Shown: positions 31,062-38,783 of the stretch, in pieces
Numbering within the stretch: position 1 is the stretch's first letter
Layout: every line of letters begins with the position of its first letter
Origin: CADEFQ01 sp035433705
GTDB taxonomy: Bacteria > Pseudomonadota > Gammaproteobacteria > Steroidobacterales > Steroidobacteraceae
Reading direction: 5' to 3'
DNA length: 64,000 nt
Assembly (NCBI GenBank): GCA_035433705.1
Contig: DAORVK010000002.1
Location: forward strand, 52,353 to 116,352
Notes under the pieces: model-generated
The model's database searches: none
What the model was told of the DNA's origin: nothing
The model's input: the letters and a program-made list of their open reading frames with translations, nothing else
Made by a program: the position numbers and the translations under genes

Positions 31062-31870
31062 CCGCCTCGCACGCTCCTCTTGTATTCTTCGTACTCCTTC
31101 CAGAGCTTCTCCTTCAGCTCCGGATCGGTCTCCTGCTCCGCGGCGCGACGCAACCGGCGCGCAACGATGTCATCGTCACTGCCGTCGGCACGCTCGACGG
31201 CGCCCTTGCCAGTCCCGCCGGTACCCGCGCTCGTGCGCGCGGGGCCGTCAGCACCCTTCTCGCTGCCCTCGCCCGTCCTGGACGAGCCCGCGCGATCCGA
31301 CTTGAGATCGCCCGGCCGTCCACTGGCTGCGGTGCTACCGCTCGCGGCGGCCGATTCTTCGCCATTGGCAGACGTTTGACTGTCGTCGGATGTCGTATCA
31401 GCGCCGGTGCCACTGCCTGCCCGGCTATCGCGCTCCTTGGCAATCGCCTCCTGCTCCTTGCGAACGCGCTCATCAAACGTACCCATTGATTCATCGAGGC
31501 GACGATCAACCGCCGAGCGCCGTTCTTCGGGCGTCTGTGCCGTACCCGTCGGGACCTCGGCGCCCTCGCCTGCTGTCCCTTGCTCCGCGCCCTCACCGCC
31601 CGGTGGCGCCGACCCACCCTGCGGCGCCGACCCACCCTGTGGCGAGCCTGTCGAAGTCGTGCCCGGCGCGGATCCGCCTGTGGCCGGATCGGCACTGGTG
31701 GAGGGCATGCCCGCTGAGCCGCCCGACGACGAACCGGTGGAATCGGAGGATGAAGGATCGGACGGCATTCCGCCGCCGCCGCCGCCACCGCCACCCGATT
31801 GTGTCGCGCAGCCCGCGGCGAGCAACGCCGCGATCAGTCCCGCAATCCAGCCAACGTGCAGAGTACGCAT
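31058..31870 (-). CDS. Low-complexity lipoprotein
   Basis: A 270-aa lipoprotein. The signal peptide MRTLHVGWIAGLIAALLAAGC ends at a lipobox (AAGC). A polyglycine run and about 180 residues of Gly/Ser/Ala/Thr/Pro low complexity follow, including GGSAPQGGSAPPGG-type repeats. The C terminus is charged and helical (DPELKEKLWKEYEEYKRSV). It is probably a disordered spacer anchored to the outer membrane with a C-terminal interaction helix. It begins three bases after the preceding lipoprotein gene and overlaps the next by ATGA. No family is recognised. Confidence 0.78.
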   Translation of the reverse strand: MRTLHVGWIAGLIAALLAAGCATQSGGGGGGGGGMPSDPSSSDSTGSSSGGSAGMPSTSADPATGGSAPGTTSTGSPQGGSAPQGGSAPPGGEGAEQGTAGEGAEVPTGTAQTPEERRSAVDRRLDESMGTFDERVRKEQEAIAKERDSRAGSGTGADTTSDDSQTSANGEESAAASGSTAASGRPGDLKSDRAGSSRTGEGSEKGADGPARTSAGTGGTGKGAVERADGSDDDIVARRLRRAAEQETDPELKEKLWKEYEEYKRSVRGG

Positions 31871-31873
31871 GGA

Positions 31874-32575
31874 TTACCTCGTGTGATCGGCAGGCGCTGC
31901 GCCCTTCGAATCGAGGTCTTCGCCGGTGAAGAAACGGCGCAGCTGTCCGGCAAGGCGATTGCAGGCCGTGCCCTGGACACGCGCAATGAACGGCAACGGC
32001 ACCACTGCACCGACGATCGCCGACGTGCCGGTCACGTTGGTGCCGACCGAACCGGCGGATTTCGCCTGTTGCAGATCCCAGATCGTGGCCTCGTAGTCGG
32101 CTTCCTTTTCCCACCAGCCAAAACCGATGCAGCCTGCCGCGCCGGGCGCGGCGCCGCAGGCGAGGCTGCCGCCGCCATCGGTGCGACGAGTGGCGCCGTC
32201 GAGCCAGACGATGTAGCGCACGCCACTTGCGGCGATGCGCTCGCTGACGCCTGGCTGCGACAGCAGTGTTGTCACGGCCTCCGCTCGCGCGGGCGCCGTG
32301 CCCGGCTCGAACCACGGGAACATCGCATCAACGAAGGCGTCGTTACCGAGGACACGCAGCCCGCGCTTGCCTTCGGCGAGATTGTCACCGACGCAGTCCA
32401 TGAAGCCGTCTTCGGTTCCAACGCCCTCCACCTGCGGCTTGGCGAGGACGACGACGCCTTCATCGTCTGCAATGTGGGTCGGCAATTCGCGCGATTCCTC
32501 GATTCGCGCCTGCATGCATCCGGCGAGGCTCAGCAGCCCCGCGAGAGCGATTGGTATTGCGGCCCTGGACATCAT
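31874..32575 (-). CDS. Lipoprotein, first clear gene of the VWA operon
   Basis: A 233-aa predicted lipoprotein starting MMSRAAIPIALAGLLSLAGC with a lipobox. The body contains VVVLAKPQVEGVGTEDGFMD, a VRYIVWLDGATRR strand, and a Cys pair (LACGAAPGAAGC) that may form a disulfide, followed by GFGWWEKEADYEATIWDLQQ. This pattern resembles envelope-stress or lipoprotein sensors, but no family is recognised. The start is the first of two adjacent ATGs (32573-32575). It is the most upstream gene clearly in the operon, so a promoter is expected between it and 32942. Confidence 0.8.
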   Translation of the reverse strand: MMSRAAIPIALAGLLSLAGCMQARIEESRELPTHIADDEGVVVLAKPQVEGVGTEDGFMDCVGDNLAEGKRGLRVLGNDAFVDAMFPWFEPGTAPARAEAVTTLLSQPGVSERIAASGVRYIVWLDGATRRTDGGGSLACGAAPGAAGCIGFGWWEKEADYEATIWDLQQAKSAGSVGTNVTGTSAIVGAVVPLPFIARVQGTACNRLAGQLRRFFTGEDLDSKGAAPADHTR

Positions 32576-32942
32576 GCGCACCCGGAGTATGCCACGGGGT
32601 CGATACTGCTTTGAGACCCTGCGGACGCGCTCGGGTTCCCGTGAACAGCGATGCCCGGTAGCCACAGCGCCAACGCGAGCTGTGGACCTGCGGCACGCAG
32701 TGGCTGGAAACGGGAAGTGTCGAGCGGCAGGCCCGTGCCATGGCTGTACGGATATACAGCCAGCCCTTCCAGTCCCGATCCGGCCTGGGAAAACGGGCGA
32801 GCTCGCGCAACGAGCGCGGGTCCGCCGATCACCGCAATCCCGAACAGGGCCGATGAACCCGAGGGCGGTCGGATGAAGGTACAGACAGCCATCGAACGGC
32901 GCCCAGCATACGATTATCCTTGCTGGTTCGGACGGAGCGCCC
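32576..32942. other. 367-bp region with no well-supported gene; likely holds the VWA operon promoter
   Basis: Lies between the divergent lipoprotein (31874-32575) and tandem hydrolase (32943) genes. A minus-strand open frame at 32572-32892 (106 aa, MAVCTFIRPPSG) ends with a TGA overlapping the lipoprotein ATG, which would fit a coupled gene. However, its third-position G+C looks lower than that of its neighbours and it has no recognisable motif. I see no clear sigma-70 promoter hexamers. The region should contain divergent promoters. Confidence 0.5.
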
Positions 32943-34640
32943 ATGTCCTCGACACGCATCACCCGCCATTTCGCGACGATCCGGGAAGGTCGATGGGGCA
33001 CAAGGCAAGTGCATTACCGCCGTACCGGCAAAGGACCTGTCCTCATACTGCTGCACCAATCGCCACTGTCATCGCGTGACATGATCGCGACGATGCAGCG
33101 CTGGCAGCGCCACTTCACCTGCATCGCACCCGACACGCCAGGCTATGGCCTGTCCGACCCGCTCGGCGTCACGCACGCCGGAATGGAAGACTTCGCGCAA
33201 GCCGCAGTCGAGTTCCTGGAGGCCATTGGCGTCGCCAAGGCGGCGTTCTACGGCTTTCACACTGGCGCGATGCTGGCTGCCGCGATTGCGGCGCGCTACC
33301 CGGAGCGCGTGCACGCTGTCGTCGCCAATGGCTATGTGATTCCGACCCCGGAGGAACGCGCAGAACTGGTCGCGGAGTATCTGCCGCCCTTCGTGCCGAG
33401 CTGGGACGGCGCGCACCTGGCGTGGCTGTGGAGCCGCATGCGCGAGCAGGTGATCTTCTTCCCCTGGTACCGCAAGGAAGCCGCCGATCGCCTCGAACTC
33501 AACCTGCCGCCACCTGAGTCGTTGCAGGCCGGGCTCGTCGATTTCCTGCGCTCCGGCGATCACTATCGCGTCGCCTATCGCGCGGCGTTCACGATGTCGA
33601 GCCTCGAGGCGCTGCGGAAAATCACGGTGCCGGCCCTCGTTACGGCCTCACGCACCGACCCGACCTCGCGCTATCTCGCGCGTGCGCACGATCCATCGCC
33701 CGAGGTCGCGATACGCGAGTGCGCCACGCCCGCCGAAGCGCTCGACCTTGCGTTCGCACACCTGCGCCGCGCACCGGCGAGTGCAGCGCCGAAGCTCACC
33801 GCCACGCGTCCGATCCCGGGGCGGCTGTGGCAGCAGATGCTCGACGTGCCGGGCGGACAGTTACGCATCCAGCGCAACGACGAGGCCGCGGGGCGGCACA
33901 TTGTCGTCGTGCACGATGCGGCGGGCTCCTCGGACACGGTGGCGACCCTTGCGTCCTCTTTCATCGGCCATCGGCCCGTGCTCGCGATCGACCTGCCCGG
34001 GCACGGCGAGTCGGACAACACGCTGCCGCGCGGCCCGCTCACCGTGGCGGTGTACGCGAAAGCGCTGCGCAGCGCACTCGACGCGCTCGGTATCCGCGCA
34101 TGCGACATCGTCGGCGTCCGGGGCGGCGGCCTCGTGGGCCTCGAACTCGCGCATCTCACCCCGAGGCGCGTGCATCGCCTGGTGCTCGTGGGGCCGATGT
34201 ACTTCGACAAGGCGTTGCAGACCGGGCTGCGGCAGCACTACGCACCGGAGATCCGCGTCGACGGGCACGGCGGCCATCTGCTGCAGGCGTGGCAGTTCAT
34301 CCGCGATCAGGGCCTCTTCTGGCCCTGGTACGCGAGGACGCGCGAGGGAATTCTCCGGGTTGCGCCCCCTGTCGATCCGGCGAGGGTGCAACGGCACGTG
34401 CTCGAGATCTTTCGCGCACCCGACCTGTGGCGTCGTGCGTACCGCGCGCACTTCTCGTATCCGGTGAAGACCCGTTTGCGTACTGTGAAGGTTGCGACGC
34501 TGCTTGCGGCTGCTGAATGGGATCCGATGCACGCCTGCGGACTTGCAGCCTCGAAGGCACTGCCGCACAGGCCGTTCCGCACGCTCGCCCGTGATCCGGG
34601 GGAGTGGGGGCGGGAGTTGCTGCCGTTCCTCGACGCGTAG
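32943..34640 (+). CDS. Tandem alpha/beta-hydrolase-fold protein lacking both nucleophile serines
   Basis: A 565-aa cytoplasmic protein made of two alpha/beta-hydrolase domains (about 1-285 and 295-565). Domain 1 has the oxyanion strand VLILLHQSPLSSRD, TPGYGLSD and an elbow reading YGFHTGAML. Domain 2 has IVVVHDAAGSSD, LPGHGESDN and VGVRGGGLVGLEL. At the nucleophile position (GxSxG) there is His in domain 1 and Arg in domain 2, so neither looks like a normal serine hydrolase. HTG elbows occur in other hydrolase-fold proteins, so a non-hydrolytic or unusual role is likely. CGGAG precedes the ATG. The single domain at 44132-44701 is similar to domain 2. Confidence 0.8.
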   Translation: MSSTRITRHFATIREGRWGTRQVHYRRTGKGPVLILLHQSPLSSRDMIATMQRWQRHFTCIAPDTPGYGLSDPLGVTHAGMEDFAQAAVEFLEAIGVAKAAFYGFHTGAMLAAAIAARYPERVHAVVANGYVIPTPEERAELVAEYLPPFVPSWDGAHLAWLWSRMREQVIFFPWYRKEAADRLELNLPPPESLQAGLVDFLRSGDHYRVAYRAAFTMSSLEALRKITVPALVTASRTDPTSRYLARAHDPSPEVAIRECATPAEALDLAFAHLRRAPASAAPKLTATRPIPGRLWQQMLDVPGGQLRIQRNDEAAGRHIVVVHDAAGSSDTVATLASSFIGHRPVLAIDLPGHGESDNTLPRGPLTVAVYAKALRSALDALGIRACDIVGVRGGGLVGLELAHLTPRRVHRLVLVGPMYFDKALQTGLRQHYAPEIRVDGHGGHLLQAWQFIRDQGLFWPWYARTREGILRVAPPVDPARVQRHVLEIFRAPDLWRRAYRAHFSYPVKTRLRTVKVATLLAAAEWDPMHACGLAASKALPHRPFRTLARDPGEWGRELLPFLDA

Positions 34641-34662
34641 CGCGCGGCGAGGGCGACTGCGC

Positions 34663-35730
34663 TCACGCGCCCGCGGCCTTCTCCGCCATCCACTCCCGCC
34701 ACACCGCCATCAGCACAGCGAGGATCACGGGGCCGACAAAGAGACCGACGAGGCCGAACGCCACGACGCCACCGAGCACGCCGAACAACACGAGGAGGAA
34801 CGGGATGCTCGTCGCGTTGCTGATCACGAGCGGGCGCACGATGTTGTCGATCCAGCTGATCGCGAGCAGGCCCCACAGGAAGAGCCCCGTGCCTGCGACC
34901 GTGTGACCGGTGATCACGAGCCAGATGCTTGCGCCGACCCACACGACCGGCGTCATGAACGGTATGAGCGCCGCGATCATTGTCAGCGCACCCAACGCGA
35001 TCGGCGCCTTGAGACCTGCGACCCAGTACCCAAGGCCTGCGATCGTGCCTTGTGCAATCGCCGCGGCGAGCAGCCCATACACGACCGCGCGCACAGTCTG
35101 GCTGATCGCAGACATGTAGCCGTGCACGCGCTCGCCGAGCGAGTTCTCGAGTACGCGTACGACCTGCGCCGCGAACGATTCACCGTCCCGGTACATGAAA
35201 AAAACACTCAGCATCGCGATGAAGAGCTTGGCGATGTTGCGGCCGACACCGCCGATCACGCCGCTCAACTCGCCCGCCGAGCGCTGGATCCAGCCGCGCA
35301 GTTCCGCGTTGAGCGCGCCGGGTTCGTGCGCGATGCGCGCGAGCAGCTCATCGAGCCAGGGCCCGACCCACGGCAGCTCGAAAACGAAGTGCGGCAACTC
35401 GATGCCGCGCGCGAGCTGCGCGGTGAAGGCCGCGTAAGCTGCGACGAGTTCGGTGCGGATCAACGCGACGAGCCAGATCGCGGGCAGCACGATGGCGAGG
35501 GTCACCACGACAGTCATCACGAGCGCCGACGCCGCACGGCGCCCCTTCAGCAGGGCGAGCAGCCTGCGATGGAGCGGCCAGGTGACGTGCGCGAGGATCA
35601 CCGCCCAGATCACCGGCACGATGAACGGCTTCAGCACCTCGAAGGCGAGCACGATGAGGCCCGCGAGCAGGGCCGCGACGAGAAGACGCCGTAACCACGG
35701 TGCGGAAGCGAGATCCTCCATTCGTGACAT
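34663..35730 (-). CDS. AI-2E family (PerM/YhhT-like) membrane transporter
   Basis: A 355-aa integral membrane protein with the AI-2E transporter (UPF0118) layout: two N-terminal helices (LLVAALLAGLIVLAFEVLKP, VPVIWAVILAHVTWP), a third after HRRLLALLKGRR, a central soluble region, and a helical C-terminal half with ALIPFMTPVVWVGASIW and WIDNIVRPLVISN, the latter diagnostic of the family. Members include putative quorum-signal exporters and Na+/H+ antiporters, so substrate cannot be assigned. It is convergent with the tandem hydrolase gene and divergent from the BNR gene. Confidence 0.92.
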   Translation of the reverse strand: MSRMEDLASAPWLRRLLVAALLAGLIVLAFEVLKPFIVPVIWAVILAHVTWPLHRRLLALLKGRRAASALVMTVVVTLAIVLPAIWLVALIRTELVAAYAAFTAQLARGIELPHFVFELPWVGPWLDELLARIAHEPGALNAELRGWIQRSAGELSGVIGGVGRNIAKLFIAMLSVFFMYRDGESFAAQVVRVLENSLGERVHGYMSAISQTVRAVVYGLLAAAIAQGTIAGLGYWVAGLKAPIALGALTMIAALIPFMTPVVWVGASIWLVITGHTVAGTGLFLWGLLAISWIDNIVRPLVISNATSIPFLLVLFGVLGGVVAFGLVGLFVGPVILAVLMAVWREWMAEKAAGA

Positions 35731-35792
35731 TGTCGCAGGACTTGCCGGGAGAGGCCTAGAATCCGGGAACTGCTCGCCGTAGAGGGTTCGCC

Positions 35793-37088
35793 ATGCCGAA
35801 AGTCCCTGCCTGTCTCCTGGCGCTGATTGCGGGAGCCCTGTCGTTCACGGCGATGGCCGCACCGATCGCCGTGAGCACCCCCGATCAACTCGCGCTCGCC
35901 CCCGACATCGCCGTCGGGCCAAAGGGCGAGATCGCAATCCTGTGGCTCGCAAAGGGCAACCCCGATACCCCCGAGGCGAAGGCGGCCGCGGCCGAGCGGG
36001 CGAAGAGTGGCCATTCCCATCGTTCATCGATGAACCTCTACGTCGCGGTCTCGAAGGACAGCGGTGCGAGTTTCAGTGCGCCTGTGCGCGTCAATCGCGA
36101 CGATGACGAGGTATGGGGCTTTGCAGTCAGCCGACCGCGCGTCGCCTGGGGGCCGGGCGGCACGCTGCACGTCGCGTACCCGGCCAACGAAATGCAGGCG
36201 AAGCTCGGCAAGTCGGTGCTGACGGCGCGCTACACGCGTTCGACCGATGGCGGCATGACCTTTGAGGCGCCGCGGCGTCTCAGCACGGTGACGGACTCCG
36301 ACCTCTCGAGCGTCATCCACGGCGGATTCGCCAGCGTCGCGGCGTTCGGCACCATGGGCGTGGCGCCAAACGGCTACGTCCATGTGCTGTGGATCGACAC
36401 ACGCGACATGAAGAGCGGCGGCGACAACGGCAGCGTTTACGGCGTCGTTTCGCGCGACGACGGCGCGACATTCGGGCCGGAGGAAAGCCTCGCTGCCGGC
36501 GACGTGTGCCCCTGCTGTCAGATCAACGTGGCTTTCGATGCGAAATCCCGGCCCGTGCTCGCTTCGCGGCAGGTCACGGCCGGGAACTTGCGCGCCAGCG
36601 CCGTTGGGCGAGCCGACAGCGCGGGCCACTTCACGAGCCGTGTTTCAACCGGCGGAACCCCGTGGCACCTGGATGGCTGCCCGCTCAAACCTACCGCGAT
36701 GGCAGTGCAGGGCATACACATCTACACCGCTGCACACAATGGCGCCGACACGCCGCCCGGCGTGATGCTGTCGACTTCAAATGATGGCGGCAAGACTTTC
36801 GCTACGCCCTTTGCAGCGCACCCCGGCGCGCAAGTCAGCGATGCGCCGGCACTTGCCGCCGTCGGCAAGCACGTGCTCGTTGCGTGGCACGCCAAGACGG
36901 AAGGTCCGCGCCGGGTCTACTACCGCACGCTCGATGCGAGCGGCACCGCGCTCGGCGCCCCGGTCGAGCTCGCGGCCGGCGAAGGCTCGACACAAGCTCC
37001 GGCGCTCGCTGCACGCCCGGACGGTCGTGCCCAGATCGCGTGGCAGCAGGGCGATCTCATCTACACAACCGCCCTCGACGTCCGATGA
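35793..37088 (+). CDS. Secreted BNR/sialidase-fold protein with CPCC motif
   Basis: A 431-aa exported beta-propeller protein: signal peptide MPKVPACLLALIAGALSFTAMA, then at least four Asp-box-like turns (SKDSGASFSAP, STDGGMTFEAP, SRDDGATFGPE, SNDGGKTFATP). The propeller resembles exo-alpha-sialidases, but I see no full set of catalytic Arg, Tyr and Glu, so binding rather than glycan cleavage is possible. A Cys-Pro-Cys-Cys motif (239-242) and a further Cys in HLDGCPLKP suggest metal or disulfide chemistry. It overlaps the TlpA-like gene by ATGA, so the thioredoxin probably services its cysteines (inference). AGAGGG precedes the ATG. Confidence 0.82.
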   Translation: MPKVPACLLALIAGALSFTAMAAPIAVSTPDQLALAPDIAVGPKGEIAILWLAKGNPDTPEAKAAAAERAKSGHSHRSSMNLYVAVSKDSGASFSAPVRVNRDDDEVWGFAVSRPRVAWGPGGTLHVAYPANEMQAKLGKSVLTARYTRSTDGGMTFEAPRRLSTVTDSDLSSVIHGGFASVAAFGTMGVAPNGYVHVLWIDTRDMKSGGDNGSVYGVVSRDDGATFGPEESLAAGDVCPCCQINVAFDAKSRPVLASRQVTAGNLRASAVGRADSAGHFTSRVSTGGTPWHLDGCPLKPTAMAVQGIHIYTAAHNGADTPPGVMLSTSNDGGKTFATPFAAHPGAQVSDAPALAAVGKHVLVAWHAKTEGPRRVYYRTLDASGTALGAPVELAAGEGSTQAPALAARPDGRAQIAWQQGDLIYTTALDVR

Positions 37089-37621
37089 GGCGGCGCGAGT
37101 TCACTGCGGCTGCCGTCGCGGTGACAGTCGGCACGCTGCTCGCGACCCCAACGCCGACTCAGGCGACGGAAGCGGCCAGGCCAGCAGCCATTCCGACGGT
37201 CGGCGCGGGCGCACTGCGCAAGCTGCTCGTCGCGCAGCGCGGCAAGGTTGTGGTGCTGAACCTGTGGGCCACCTGGTGCGCGCCCTGCCTGCGCGAGATC
37301 CCTGACCTCGTGCGCCTCGAGCAGGAGCTCGCACCGCGCGGTGTCGTGCTGATCGGTGTGTCGATGGATGAGCCGGACGATGGCGAGCGCGTTGCGGCCT
37401 TTCATGCGAAGTACTTTCCGGCGTTTCACACCTGGCTGCGTACCGAGCGCGAGCTTGACGCGATCGCCAGCGTGGTCGATCCCGCCTGGAACGAAGTGCT
37501 GCCGACAACCTATGTCCTTGCCCGGGACGGCAGGGTCGTCCGGCGTGTGCAAGGCGCGAAGACCCACGATGAGTTTCGCGTGTTGATCGAAGCCGCGCTC
37601 GAACCCGCCGCTACCCGTTAG
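37085..37621 (+). CDS. TlpA-like periplasmic thioredoxin with Tat-type signal
   Basis: A 178-aa protein. The N terminus MRRREFTAAAVAVTVGTLL resembles a twin-arginine signal (RREF followed by a hydrophobic stretch). The body has the thioredoxin active site NLWATWCAPCLREI, cis-Pro region LPTTYVLARDG, and a TlpA/ResA-like GVSMDEPDDGERVAAF insertion. It should act as a periplasmic disulfide reductase or isomerase. Its ATG overlaps the stop of the BNR/CPCC gene (ATGA), tying the two together. The end overlaps the convergent small membrane protein gene by four bases. Confidence 0.88.
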   Translation: MRRREFTAAAVAVTVGTLLATPTPTQATEAARPAAIPTVGAGALRKLLVAQRGKVVVLNLWATWCAPCLREIPDLVRLEQELAPRGVVLIGVSMDEPDDGERVAAFHAKYFPAFHTWLRTERELDAIASVVDPAWNEVLPTTYVLARDGRVVRRVQGAKTHDEFRVLIEAALEPAATR

Positions 37622-37878
37622 CGCAGCTTCGCCTTCGCCGCGGCGACGATGATCGCACCGCGCTTCCTGAGCGCGCGAAGGGTGTGGCGCGCCCATGCGA
37701 ACTCGAGCCCGAGGATCGCGAGACCCGCGGGAATCACGACGAACGCCGGCCCGGGCAGCACGATCATCGCGAACCCGACGAGCAGCACCGTGAAGCCGGT
37801 GAGCGTGATCACGATGCGCCGTGCCCACTTGTACGGCACGTGCAAGGGGTGATCCCGCTGCAGTTCAGGCCATCTCAT
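37618..37878 (-). CDS. Small PGPGW-family membrane protein
   Basis: An 86-aa protein with two adjacent TM helices (ARRIVITLTGFTVLLVGFAM and FVVIPAGLAILGLEFAWA) joined by the LPGPAF turn, typical of PGPGW-type proteins of unknown function. The C terminus is basic (RHTLRALRKRGAIIVAAAKAKLR). ATGA overlap with the upstream hydrolase makes it the last gene of the ilvA operon. Confidence 0.82.
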   Translation of the reverse strand: MRWPELQRDHPLHVPYKWARRIVITLTGFTVLLVGFAMIVLPGPAFVVIPAGLAILGLEFAWARHTLRALRKRGAIIVAAAKAKLR

Positions 37879-38783
37879 GGATTTCGCGAGATCTGCTGCC
37901 CGACAAAGTGTTCAATGTGGCGGGCCACGGCGTCAGGCGCTTCATGGTGCATCATGTGCCCGACACCACCGAGTGTCACGAGCGTCAAATGCGGGAAGGC
38001 CGCCTCGAGGTACCCGGCCGCGCCCCACGACCCCATGCGCGTGCGGTATTCCGACTGCTCGCCGAGCATCAGCAGCATCGGCGCAACGCCACGCCGCCAG
38101 CAGGCCTCCGCTTCGTCGCGCCGATAGAGCACCGGGTTCACCACGCGATGTTGTGGATCGGCGGCGAGGTGGTAGCGCTGGCCCACGCGCCGCGTCCAGG
38201 CGCGCGCGAGAAACGCCGCGCGCGCCTGCGGGAGTCGCGGGTTGCGCGAGCAGAGGTACTTTGCAAGGTCGCTCTCGGACGCGTACGCGGTCTGTCGCGG
38301 CCGCTTCGCAAGCTCGTCGAGCCAGCGTGCATAGCGCCCGGGCGCTTCATCAGGGCTGGTCTGCGGCAACCCGACTCCTTCGAGATTGACGGTCCACGCA
38401 ATGCGCTCCGGACGGATGCCACCGTAAAGCGCCGCGATGTTGCCTCCCATGCTATGCCCCAGGAGGCGCGCCGGACCGGACGCAACGAGAGCGAGCAGCG
38501 CCTCGAGATCGGCCAGGTAGTCGGTGAACCAGTAGCCGCCCGGTTGCCATTCACTGCCGCCGAAGCCGCGCCAGTCGAGGCCAACGAACGACCAGTCATC
38601 GGGCAGCTCGTCCACGAGGAATTGCCAGGTGTCCGCGACATCGAGAAACCCGTGCAGCAGCACGATCGGCGACGCGGAGGGCGGCCCCCAGCGAATGATG
38701 CGGTGACGCAAGCCGCGCAGCACCAGATCTTCGTGCACGGGTGCGCGCCGTGGCGCGTAGATGCCGTCGTTCGAGTTGCTCAC
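37875..38783 (-). CDS. Alpha/beta hydrolase
   Basis: A 302-aa alpha/beta-hydrolase with a full set of motifs: VLLHGFLDVADTW (oxyanion), LDWRGFGGSEW, nucleophile elbow LLGHSMGGNIAAL, a plausible acid in LMLGEQSEYR and His in LGGVGHMMHHEAP. It is likely an esterase or lactonase-type hydrolase. GTG start (38781-38783) overlaps the ilvA stop (GTGA), so expression is coupled to threonine dehydratase. The substrate is unknown. Confidence 0.9.
   Translation of the reverse strand: MSNSNDGIYAPRRAPVHEDLVLRGLRHRIIRWGPPSASPIVLLHGFLDVADTWQFLVDELPDDWSFVGLDWRGFGGSEWQPGGYWFTDYLADLEALLALVASGPARLLGHSMGGNIAALYGGIRPERIAWTVNLEGVGLPQTSPDEAPGRYARWLDELAKRPRQTAYASESDLAKYLCSRNPRLPQARAAFLARAWTRRVGQRYHLAADPQHRVVNPVLYRRDEAEACWRRGVAPMLLMLGEQSEYRTRMGSWGAAGYLEAAFPHLTLVTLGGVGHMMHHEAPDAVARHIEHFVGQQISRNP

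Noticed and set aside
31600..31800. Tandem CCCACCCTG-type repeats in the Gly/Ser-rich lipoprotein as a possible CRISPR or minisatellite
   Set aside because: They code for low-complexity Gly/Ser/Pro protein sequence in frame, with no spacer-repeat pattern.
32572..32892. 106-codon minus-strand open frame upstream of the first lipoprotein
   Set aside because: The overlap with the next ATG is suggestive, but third-position base use is unlike neighbouring genes and no motif or RBS supports it. I describe it only within the intergenic entry.
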